Shown piece by piece: positions 54,612-63,620 of a stretch of DNA of 64,000 nt. Below the pieces are notes generated by a model. It was not told the origin of the DNA and did not search any database. It saw nothing but the letters and a program-made list of their open reading frames with translations. The stretch is from Cryptomeria japonica (Eukaryota > Streptophyta > Pinopsida > Cupressales > Cupressaceae), in NCBI RefSeq assembly GCF_030272615.1, contig NC_081413.1, positions 550,930,136-550,994,135 on the forward strand. The letters are read 5' to 3'. Position 1 is the stretch's first letter, and each line of letters begins with the position of its first letter. Position numbers and translations under genes: made by a program.

Positions 54612-56346
54612 GCTCTTTTTGAGTATCCTAATGCAAAAATACAAAAAAATCAAAAAATTTCAAAAATACAAAAAAAATTTATAAAACAAAAAAAATCGTT
54701 ACTTGGTGAAAACCTGGCAAACAGGCGCCTTGTGACAACAAAAAAAAAAAAAAAATTGCAAAATCCAAAAAAAAGTAAAGAGAAATAATTTCGTCCAACG
54801 GTGAAAACCACTTCGGTGGCGCCCTGGGCAAGTACCATGGTGAAAACTGGGTCACCAGCGCCATGCGTAGGGACTTTGCTCCTCCCTCCTTCAGGATTCT
54901 CTTTCGTTCTTTCACTTCGCACACACTCACGACCAATTCACTCACAATAAACTTACCCATTCCCATCATGGCTTGTTATTGATCTACCCAAGATTGGTCA
55001 GCCATTCATAATAAACCCTCCCTTTTCACTCTCTTTCCATCCATAATAAATCAGATCCTATCTGTGACTACGGCCAATTCCTACGTCTAGTAATGGGTGT
55101 GGAACTGAGAACATCACATGTTTCGAGGAGTACAGTTTCTTTCAGCTCTCTTCAGTCTATCCGCGCACAATTCGCAATAAAGCAACATTTTGCATCGCAG
55201 ATTCGCAATAAAGTTCCATCTTCTCCACAATAAGGTATCAGTTTCATGGATTCAGTCAGTTTCCAAGGAGACACAGCAGCAACAATGGGCTTCAACAAAA
55301 TCAAATCTTTTAACAGACTCAAACAACATATGGTTCAGTGTTATCTATCCTTTTTGTGAAAGTGAACATTGTGACCACAATCAAAATTTGACTTAAACAA
55401 GTGACAAGAGACACAAACTTGAGGACTACAATGGATGTGGGTGTCGAGTCTTGGTTTTCTTTTGGTTTTATCTTTTTGGTGACATGTCTTTTAGCTTTTC
55501 CGGGATGTCTTTGACTAGAGATTCTATCTCCAGGATGTCTTTGACTAGAAAGGCGAGGATGGGGTATCATCACTTATTTGCATTTGCGGTCTGTGGATTG
55601 TCTTTTAGTAATGCTATGACTTGTCCAAGGATATGAGGACACTGTGAGTCTAGTGTGAACTAGGGCATTCCTTGTTTGTGACTGTCTTATCTCCATGCAA
55701 ACAGGTACAATGACTTTCTGGGCCGAACATATGCCTCGATTGTCATAACCTATTCTGCCATAATAAAGCTCAATGATGATAACGCACAAGAAGCTCTTTC
55801 ACGTTCATATCTTCTGTCTTCCATCCCCCTTTCTTGATTGACTTTCATTGTCCTTCTCGAGTCCGCGTAGCCCGCTATCACATGACTGAGTATAATGACA
55901 CACCAAAAACATTTGCATTTCATATAGTTGCACCTGCATCACCACATATAAGCATTTCATACATATAGATATTATAATTGCATCACATCCTGCATACAAC
56001 ACATGTTAGCACATCTCACATTTTCATTATGTAAATAATCATTTGCATCACATACATTTTCATTCGCATCATGCATCACATATACAACATAAAAGAACAA
56101 AAGTATATTGCATGGCATCATATAAGCATCCATATCATAAAACATGCATCACATAAGAACATCTCATCACATAAGGTACACATGCATATAGCTGCCGCAA
56201 AAGATGAATCATCTCATATATATAATCAATCAAATGTGTCATAATACAATGATGTCAAAAAAATCATATGGCTACAAAAGAATCACCCGCAGGTGTCTAC
56301 AATACAACAATGATACATCTACTGATACAATGGGAGCCCACTATAG
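54612..56346 (+). other. Non-coding region after pol
   Basis: Contains A-rich stretches (54640-54780), the three-hairpin cluster at 54705-54862 (listed separately) and CATCACATA-type repeats at about 55900-56200. Open frames here on both strands (for example 54650-54969 minus and 55190-55789) show no family resemblance. Confidence 0.6.
54705..54862 (+). promoter_or_regulatory. Cluster of three bulged RNA hairpins after pol
   Basis: Three copies share a constant GGTGAAAA start and CGCC end but have different, self-complementary inner arms: CCTG/CAGG with loop GCAAA (54705-54729), CCAC/GTGG with loop TTCG (54800-54823), and CTGG/CCAG with loop GTCA (54839-54862). GGUG can pair with CGCC, leaving an AAAA bulge. 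The change of both arms together indicates that the RNA fold is what is maintained. Confidence 0.75.
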
Positions 56347-58296
56347 CTATGAGGAACTCCCTCCCTCGGAGCCACCTCGCCTCGACGGAGTCTGAGCTGT
56401 AGATGGCCCTGCCCCTGGATCCCCCTGTCCCTCTGGTGGTGGTGGAGGCCCCATAACCCCACCGCTGGATGCCTGTCTCCTGCGGCTCCCTCCCGTAGCC
56501 GTCGCTGTGCGCGACGACCTCTGGAAGCTCCTAGCCCGCTGCTCTGCTGGCACGGCTGCATAATATAGATCCCTCCAGTAGGCGATCTCCTCTCCAGCTC
56601 GCAAAACATAGGCGTAGCCTGCCCCTGCATCCTCTGCTGCCCGCCTACCTGCCCTCAGAGCTGTCTCAGCCTCGGTATATCTCTGGATGGCCTGATCCCT
56701 CTCCCGCTCTGTATCTCGGACCCTGATCCTGAGGTGGTTCCTCTCTCGAACCAAATCCTCAATCTCATCTGCCTGGCCCTGGCAGATCTCCCGCAGCCTC
56801 ACCACCTCATCCTCCTCGGAGTCTCCGCTCTCCGTCCCTGCCTGTGGCTCCTCCTCTACAGGTGCCTGTCCCTGTGCCTCTGCCTGCACCTGTCCCTGTG
56901 CCTGTATAGGTACCTGTGGCTGTACCTGTCTCTGTCCCTCTGGCTGCACCTGTCTCTGTCCCTCTCTGGGACCCTGTGCTGCTGGCACCTGTAGGGGCAG
57001 TCCACCCCGTCCTCTCACCACTGGAGCTGCTCTCTCCTGACCTCCATCCCTCCGAGGTGCTACCCGTCTCTCTCCCACCACTCCCCTCTGCCTCCGTCGG
57101 CCCCTACCTGCATCCCCTCCTCCCTCATCATCATCTCCTCCACCCTCTCCATCCACTGGCTCTGCCGGATCTGTCAACCTCGGAAATGGATGCTCTGCCC
57201 AGTACGCAGAGTACTCTGCGTCCATCCCTGCATCATCTACCTCTGGCCACATGTCCCATGGCATCGGCATCATCTCCGCTAGCTGCATCACTGCCTGATC
57301 ATAAGATAGCAGTGGGCCAAACTGCACCTGATCTCTAACAGTACGGGCATACATACCCGAGCCTCGGGGCATCCTCTGAATCCGGCCATACTGCCTGCAT
57401 ACCCGATCCACCAGCTGTCTCTCTAATATATAGGGCGTCCGCCCAATCAGGTACCTGCTCCGGAAGGTGTAGGGCAGCTCCAATGCATCGTCCCCCCACT
57501 CCTCGCACCCCAGGTACGGCCTCCAGATCACCATATCAATGTCATCAATGACTCTCCTCCAGTGCTCCAATCTCCCAATCCGAGGCTGGGATGTGATCAT
57601 GGCATACAAATGAACAAAACTCTGTCCCTGTCCTCTGCCTTTGAAATGAATCGGCCTCGTCACTGGAAGGTGCTCATAGGCCCACACCTGCAATAGAGTC
57701 ACACCGCAGCCTAGCCCCACTGATCCGTGGTATACAAACTGATGCAGCTCATAGTACAAATGTGCTAGGACACATGGCCCCCATGCATACCTAGTGTGCT
57801 CTGCCATCAGCGTCTCCAAGGCCCCTCCCCAGCCCACTGCCAATCCTCGTGTGGCCCTGTCTGGACACAGGTATCCACTGATAACTCCCCCAACAACTGC
57901 CGGCAATGCTAATCCTGTGGCAGTCATGGTGTCCCAGGCTACATGGTCTGCTCGCATCTCCAACTCAGGATCCTGAAAGACCCGTCTCAAGGCCTCCCTG
58001 TCACCGTCACGGTCGTAGGGGATCAACTCTCCATCAATAGGAACATGTAATATCCTGTATACATCCTCCAGTGTCACTGTCATCTCACCCATCGGCAGGT
58101 GAAACGTGCATGTCTCTGAGTGCCATCTCTCGGCCAACGCAGTCAGCAACCCCATGTTTGCCCGAAACTCGGGCACATAGAGCATATATGTGAGACCCAT
58201 CTCCTCAATGGAAATCATGTCCTGGATGGACAACTCTGGACGCAGTCTCTGTGTCGACGGGAATCTCTCCCGTGACTCTAACATCGGCAAATACTC
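56347..58296 (-). CDS. Plant mobile domain protein, antisense in Tat element, exon 2
   Basis: This open frame of 649 codons plus stop runs opposite to gag-pol. It contains a plant mobile domain (PMD, the MAIN/MAIL1-type 'aminotransferase-like' fold). Hallmarks are Thr-Phe-His-Leu-Pro-x-Gly-Glu-Met-Thr-Val-Thr-Leu-Glu-Asp-Val followed by Ile-Asp-Gly, then Trp-Ala-Tyr-Glu-His-Leu, and Trp-x-Pro-Tyr. The domain covers about spliced residues 45-385. A Gly/Asp/Arg-rich linker, Gln-Val-Gln-Pro repeats, a coiled coil (about 520-590) and a Pro/Gly/Ser-rich tail follow. PMD proteins are known both as host silencing-related factors and as transposon-carried genes, and Tat-lineage elements are known to carry extra ORFs, some antisense. 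The frame is intact. Exon 2 starts at 58296 after a TTGACTGCAG acceptor. Base composition is far more GC-rich than pol. Confidence 0.85.
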   Translation of the reverse strand, partial: EYLPMLESRERFPSTQRLRPELSIQDMISIEEMGLTYMLYVPEFRANMGLLTALAERWHSETCTFHLPMGEMTVTLEDVYRILHVPIDGELIPYDRDGDREALRRVFQDPELEMRADHVAWDTMTATGLALPAVVGGVISGYLCPDRATRGLAVGWGGALETLMAEHTRYAWGPCVLAHLYYELHQFVYHGSVGLGCGVTLLQVWAYEHLPVTRPIHFKGRGQGQSFVHLYAMITSQPRIGRLEHWRRVIDDIDMVIWRPYLGCEEWGDDALELPYTFRSRYLIGRTPYILERQLVDRVCRQYGRIQRMPRGSGMYARTVRDQVQFGPLLSYDQAVMQLAEMMPMPWDMWPEVDDAGMDAEYSAYWAEHPFPRLTDPAEPVDGEGGGDDDEGGGDAGRGRRRQRGVVGERRVAPRRDGGQERAAPVVRGRGGLPLQVPAAQGPREGQRQVQPEGQRQVQPQVPIQAQGQVQAEAQGQAPVEEEPQAGTESGDSEEDEVVRLREICQGQADEIEDLVRERNHLRIRVRDTERERDQAIQRYTEAETALRAGRRAAEDAGAGYAYVLRAGEEIAYWRDLYYAAVPAEQRARSFQRSSRTATATGGSRRRQASSGGVMGPPPPPEGQGDPGAGPSTAQTPSRRGGSEGGSSS

Positions 58297-58329
58297 CTGC
58301 AGTCAAGTAAATCAATCTTGTCAGTTATC

Positions 58330-58660
58330 GTGGCATTCACTGTTTATCACAAAATGCTACTCGCTACCCAAATGCATATGGCTATCTACCCTAGTGACAC
58401 TCACTGTTCATCACAAAGTGTTGCTATCTATCCTAGTAGTGCTCCCTGTTCATCACAAAGTACTACGAGTGTGACATTCCCTGTTCATCACAAAGTGTCA
58501 CTCACATTCGCACTCCCTGTTCATCACAAAGTGTTGCATGTCCTGGTGCTCCCTGTTCATCACAAAGTGCCTTGATCTATCCTAATCTTCCTAGAGGACC
58601 TGCTTGAGTGTATCCTCTCAGCAGCTTATCCAATCGACAGCGTATGTTCATCACAGAACT
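58330..58660 (-). repeat. CACTTTGTGATGAACAGGG repeats
   Basis: Seven imperfect copies on the minus strand, at about 58333, 58397, 58443, 58473, 58512, 58549 and 58640, spaced 30-90 bp. The frame at 58190-58575 plus runs through them and is not a gene. Confidence 0.8.
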
Positions 58661-58699
58661 GCCGATTTGACCTAAAGGACTAAAACCATGCATTTAAAC

Positions 58700-59010
58700 A
58701 CATAAACGCACTTTTTCAACACACACGCGCTTTTAACTCATAAACGCGCTTATAGACTGCATAAACGCGCCTCTGCAACACAGACGCGCTTTCTAAACAC
58801 AAACGTGCCTATGCCAGACACAAACGCGACCAGGGAACACAGACGTCCCTGCAGGACATAAACGCTATTCAAAAGCACAGATGCTACTACATTTCACAAA
58901 CGCATCCGCATTCAACACAAACGCGGTTCCAGGCACAGACGCGCCTGGACCCGACACAGACGCGCCTGTTGGACACAGACGCGCCTGGCGCTGACACAGA
59001 CGCGGTTGCG
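58700..59010 (-). repeat. GCGTYTGTGT array in the antisense gene intron
   Basis: About 16 copies read on the minus strand as GCGTCTGTG or GCGTTTGTG, spaced near 20 bp and most regular at 58920-59010. It is the same motif as in the sense leader (44865-45125 and 46338-46615) but on the opposite strand. Confidence 0.85.
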
Positions 59011-59122
59011 CGTTTTTACACTTTTAAACTACCCTATTTTTAGCGCATTTATTGCTCCTAAACATGCATTAATGACAAAACTTGAAATGCGTGAAAGTAC
59101 GAGGAGGTTTTCGGGTACTTAC

Positions 59123-59188
59123 TGGCTCTCCTGCATCGACTGGTCGCTGGAATCGGCGGACACGGTCGAATCTATGAACGAATGCCAT
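59123..59188 (-). CDS. Plant mobile domain protein, antisense in Tat element, exon 1
   Basis: The ATG at 59188 gives 22 codons, with an Arg-rich start and ending Gly-Glu-Pro, up to a GTAAGT donor. Joined to exon 2 it gives a protein of 671 residues whose junction (Glu-Pro then Glu-Tyr-Leu-Pro-Met-Leu) leads straight into the conserved start of the PMD region. A TATAAG word lies at 59286-59281, about 95 bases upstream, so the antisense gene seems to have its own promoter inside the element. An overlapping longer frame from 59310 in another phase is an alternative that does not join in frame. Confidence 0.65.
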
Positions 59189-59280
59189 CGCTGCTGACTG
59201 CTGCTGCTCTTTTCTCGCTCTGCACTGTGATCTCGTAAGGGTGTGAATGACAATGAGGATGTCTTTTGCCCGTGGTCTAT

Positions 59281-59286
59281 CTTATA
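59281..59286 (-). promoter_or_regulatory. TATA-like site of antisense gene
   Basis: TATAAG on the minus strand in the context GGCTATAAGATAG, about 93 bases upstream of the predicted start codon at 59188. Confidence 0.4.
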
Positions 59287-59518
59287 GCCTACCCTAGCCC
59301 TCGCCCTCATTTCTCGAGTCAGTCTTCCTCATCCCGTGACTTTGTCACTTTATCTAGTCAGTCCATTCTATCCCATCTTTCTTATCGAGAGATTGTCTGC
59401 AATCTTTCCAGACTTTTTCATCCAATCTCTCGAGGGGGCATATCATTCCCATCCTGGGGCAACTCTGTATCAGTTCATCTTATCTTCTTTGAAACAACGC
59501 GACAAGCCGCATTGTCTC

Positions 59519-59532
59519 AAAGAGGGGCAAAA
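59519..59532 (+). promoter_or_regulatory. Polypurine tract of young Tat element
   Basis: AAAGAGGGGCAAAA abuts the TG of the 3' LTR and is the expected plus-strand primer site. Confidence 0.85.
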
Positions 59533-60307
59533 TGTAGACACCCAAAATTGTCATGTCTAATTAAATAAATATTTTATTTATTTAATTATCTAAGCCTAAT
59601 TCTTCTATTAATTAAATAAATCTTTATTTATTTAATTAATTCATTTATCCTCTTCTAGCCTTATTTCTCATTTAAATAAATACATTTATTTATTTAAATT
59701 ATCCCTTTCCTATATTAAATAAATATTTTATTTATTTAATTGTCCTACTTCTTCTATTAATTAAATAAATCTTTATTTATTTAATTAATTCATTAACCTT
59801 TTCTACACATGACACATGTCATTCATCTCTTAATTCATACACTACCTACCTCTTTCATTATTTTGGTATTTCTTATACCTACCCTCTAATCCTAGCCGAC
59901 CTCTCTTTTTACACCTCTCAATCTTAACCCTCCATTTCTTATTGTGTCTTCTATTTAAGGAGATGCTTTCTTCATTGACAAACCCTAATGACTAATTTTG
60001 GAGGACTTAACTACACTACAATTCTACTTGCAACCACATTCCGTTCTTTGTTGAGCTCTTGTGCATACAAAAATCTGAGAGCAAGCATATCAAACAAGAT
60101 CAATGGAGATAGGAAGAATGGAGATCAAAACCCTAGTGGACATGTGATGGTATAATCTTTGTGATTTTTGAGTTATTTTGCATTGTCTTAGGTTATCTTC
60201 ATATGTTATGGTGGATCTTTGTTCATTGTTAGGCTAGGGTTTTGTGGTTGAATCCATTTTAGTCTTTCAATATTGTTGTTTATTGTTATCCATTTTCACC
60301 ATATACA
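59533..60307 (+). mobile_element. 3' LTR of young Tat element
   Basis: 775 bp, one observed difference from the 5' LTR. Followed directly by the GGTAC duplication (60308-60312) and then by the resumed gag of the older element. Confidence 0.92.
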
Positions 60308-61000
60308 GGTACCAATTTTCATCAACAATCTTCACCCTAAATTGGCATATCACATACGATTAAATTGCACCAATTCTTTCAAAGACATCGCGTCTCAAGT
60401 GTTGTCGGTAGAGCAGGATCTAATCGATGAAGGCATCATCAAGCTCTACAAGGAGTACTCAGATAAGCCTAGTAATGATAGACATCGGTATTGGAAAAAG
60501 AACAAGAATATTGTAGGCAATGGGGTCACTGATTCCAAGACAATGTAGATGATTGTGGATGCAAAGCCACCACCCCCTCAAATATATGTCAATCTCCCAT
60601 AGCAGTTGTGTGCCAATCCTCCACCACCAAGCCATGTCAATCCATCACCTCTAACTTATCCACATCCACAAGTGCAAACGCAAAACACACAAGCTAATAG
60701 GACTAATGCAATCACTATGTCTCAAGCTCCTCCATGTCAATTAGGCAATGACGGCCCATAGCGTCAATTTACACCTATGGCAGAACCATTAGATGTAATC
60801 TTAAAATATATGGAGCAACATAATATGGTGATGTATCCTCAAACACAACCATTTGACGAGTCTAAGACTAAACCTGATTGGTATAAGGATAGCGAATATT
60901 GTGCCTATCACCATATCAAAGGTCATTGACTAGGGTAAAATTATTGTTGACCCTATAACGGGCAAATCACCAAATGCTAACGTTGGCATGTATAAGAATG
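60308..61000 (+). pseudogene. Older Tat element gag, second part
   Basis: Resumes exactly where 43978 was cut. 60308-60548 encodes a segment matching the young gag at about 48490-48640 (Asn-Asn-Leu-His-Pro, Ser-Phe-Lys-Asp-Ile, Ile-Lys-Leu-Tyr-Lys-Glu). Then come stops and a Pro-rich stretch, and near 60890 a Tyr-Cys-Ala-Tyr-His-His-Ile-Lys-Gly-His remnant of the Cys/His finger, cut by a stop. Confidence 0.7.
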
Positions 61001-63130
61001 CACTCTCTAAACATCAAGGAGAGGTCAATATGTCTAATTCTAGTCAGTCTCGTACTACTAATAAAATCAAGTACAATAATATGTCATTTGATTATGATAG
61101 TACCATAGGTTGCATTATGCAGGTAGAGGATCATGCTAACATGATTTTCATTAAGGGAGATGATACTCAATGTGCAACGACTACTAGGAGAGATCGTATG
61201 TCAATTATTGAGGCTCCCATGCCCAGTTTCACCCTTGCCACATCTGTGGCTATGCAAGTATAACATCCTTGAGCATTTAGGAAAAACTCTCACATATATT
61301 TCCATTTTGGATTTGCTAAAAGACTCACCTACTCAACAAGAGATCCTCATGAGAACATTGCAATAGTCTCAAGTTCCCAATAATATGGATGCTATGCAAT
61401 TCCAAGCCATGGTAGCCCATTTGTCTTCCACATACCATCTCAGTTTCACACAGTTTGATGCCATGGTCCCAAATCTTGATCATATTCTCCCACTTAATAT
61501 TTAAGCCATTATGAAACGATATAACTTGGTGAAACGAGTTATGATTGATAATGGCTCTTCCTTGAATTTTGTACATTCAAGTTTGTTACTCAAGTGGAGC
61601 ACACTGTTGTGGATATGCATAATCAATGTATTGCCATCAAGGCATATGATAACATTGAGAGAAGTTCAGTAGGGATGATCAATCTCCCAATTCAAGTGGG
61701 TCCAATAACACATAGCACATTGTGCCATGCCATTGATCTTGACTTGTCATTTAACATGCTTCTCAATCACCCATGGATCCATGCCATGCAGGTTGTCCCT
61801 TTCACTTATCATCAATGCCTCAAATTTTCCTATCAAGACTGTGAGATCACAATTCATGGTGATGCTCAACCATTTGAGTATTGTCATGCTCTCGAGGCTT
61901 CCTTGTCATATTTACATCATTGTCTAGGAATTAATATTGGAACTTCTCAAGCCACCTCCTCATCCTCATATATTGACTCTGATGCCATTCTCATTGCCGC
62001 CAAAGAGCAAACTTCTATCTCCTCCTCTTTCTCCCAGTTGAAGATCAACGATGTCAGTTACATTGAATATTCCCTACAAGGCACTTTCACAGTAGGTGCT
62101 TTTCCTCTATATCCACATGATCATGGGAAACCTACTAAAGAGTAGAAGAAGAAAGAGCCTATTATTAAAAAATGTGGCTCCACCACATTCTAGTCCCATG
62201 GCGAGCTTAATCATGAGGTTATAGAAGGAGATATAAATCAGTGGCTCTTTAGGGATGTCTCCATGTATAATGAGATCCGCCTCAACCAATTCAAAGAGAA
62301 ATATCTCATGGCTCACAAGTTGGCCACTAGGAAATGGAAATTCAAGGTGGAGGCCTCATACAAGGAAAAAATGGAATCATAAGACCTATTGATCCTACTC
62401 CTAAAGTTGACTATCAAGGGCTTGGATTTGGACGTCCCTCTCATGAAGCCTCAACTTCGGTTGGTACTTCTGAATATAATAAAAACATTTCGATCGATAT
62501 CAAAGACATGCTTGAGGAGGGTGTCAAACAAGTGTACGACGATATAGATAGCTCCTTGACCTTTGGCACATCCACCCTCTTTGACACGTTCATCCTCCTG
62601 ATTGACCTTCCCCTTCGCCACCCTAAAATCATGGATTAGGGACAAATTGTTGCACACCTAGAAACATTCCAAAATGATACAACACTCCTAATATTCCTGA
62701 AGGCAACTAAGTGTGCACCATATTATCGTCTTGAGAAGAAGACACTGCATAAGTTGGATCCTCAAGGTTATTTCAAGGAGAAAGGAATCCTTAACCACAA
62801 AAGTGAAAAAGAATTAAAAGATCAAGAGTCTCCTGGCGAACACCTTTCTAAGGCACCTACAAACCATAAAATAGTAAAAACAAAGGGTGTATCTTCTGCT
62901 GAAAACCTCTATGAGGTACTAAAGGATGAGGATTCTCCTCTTTCACTCATTGATACACATGTTCCCAAAACATTGCCAATTCTCATAGATCAAACTAAAG
63001 AGATAAAATTGGGTACTATAGATTGTTGTCATGAAGGATTGCGCTTGAAAATGCTAAGCATGAAACCTAGCAATCTTGTGAAACATGGGAATACTTTCAA
63101 GCCTGTGGGTTGCCTATACCGAAAGTAGAC
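61001..63130 (+). pseudogene. Older Tat element protease and pol linker, truncated
   Basis: Frames at 61160-61366 and 61594-62145 and pieces at 62334-63128 match the young pol up to just before RT. There is an Ile-Leu-Glu-His-Leu-Gly-Lys-Thr segment, a protease active site degraded to Asp-Asn-Gly-Ser (near 61548), then Ile-Lys-Ala-Tyr-Asp and Pro-Trp-Ile-His motifs. The linker keeps two copies of the bulged hairpin (62835-62857 and 62898-62920). RT, RNase H and integrase are absent: similarity stops at about 63130 and a short unassigned stretch follows. Confidence 0.65.
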
Positions 63131-63378
63131 CTCCGGAGACCAGGTCGGCTTCCTGTCTTTATGAATCTCCTACAACTAAGTTTTTATGAGAAAAGGGTTA
63201 AAAGACTTGCATGTGACGAAAAAACCTATCCTAATGGAGGCGATACACCAAAATGATGCAGTTTTACTTTTTGTCCTGCAACTTTATCCAGTTGCAACAA
63301 AGACCAATAATTATTTCACAAATCAAATAAGATCATGAAATTCATAAACATTAAATGTGAAGGCTTGAAGTTATCCTG
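63131..63378. other. Unassigned stretch
   Basis: No recognisable coding sequence. It may be remaining sequence of the older Tat element or flank of the next LTR piece. Confidence 0.4.
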
Positions 63379-63600
63379 TAAGGAAAGCATAGTGCGGAAA
63401 CGCCTTCCTAATGTCAATTAATAGGGAAGATCATACAAGAATGCAGTTTAAAACTTTTACAAAATGTTAAGAATAACATAGACAAAACAAATAGAATCAA
63501 TACAAAGATAGAACACCGAGAATTATGTGGGAAAACCCTTTCGGGAAAAAACCCACCACCAACAGTTGAACACTTTATTTTTAGTTATAGTAGATTAACA
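63379..63600 (-). mobile_element. Copia LTR fragment, related to the 42439-43332 LTR
   Basis: Starts TGTAAGGAAAGCATAG, like the inner end of the copia 5' LTR (TGTAAGGAAGTTAAGTAG). It keeps the hairpin segment (GTGGGAAAACCC and GGGAAAAAACCCAC at 63523-63555), but diverges clearly elsewhere and stops near 63600. It is cut off by the LINE that follows. Confidence 0.6.
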
Positions 63601-63620
63601 GTTATAGTAGAGGAAGGAAA

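Larger units (their letters stand above)
58297..59122 (-). other. Predicted intron of the antisense PMD gene
   Basis: On the minus strand it begins GTAAGT (59122-59117) and ends in a pyrimidine-containing TTTACTTGACTGCAG (58297). Its removal joins 59188-59123 to 58296 in phase 0 with no stop. It contains two repeat arrays: GCGTYTGTGT units at about 58700-59010 and CACTTTGTGATGAACAGGG units at about 58330-58660. Coding frames across it are closed by stops. Confidence 0.7.
43979..60307 (+). mobile_element. Young Ty3/gypsy retrotransposon, Tat lineage, with antisense gene
   Basis: 16.3 kb with near-identical LTRs, a 5-bp target duplication, primer-binding site, a 2.35-kb leader, gag-pol with a second RNase H domain before integrase (the mark of the Tat/Ogre lineage), about 5 kb between pol and the 3' LTR holding an antisense plant-mobile-domain gene, and a polypurine tract (AAAGAGGGGCAAAA, about 59519-59532). 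It sits within gag of the older Tat-like element. Two TGA codons interrupt gag-pol. Confidence 0.93.

Noticed and set aside
56734-57338. Leu/Pro/Ser-rich plus-strand frames
   Set aside because: Shadows of the GC-rich antisense PMD gene.
59119-59310. 63-codon minus-strand frame from 59310 as exon 1 of the PMD gene
   Set aside because: Its phase does not continue into exon 2 across the GTAAGT donor, whereas the ATG at 59188 does.
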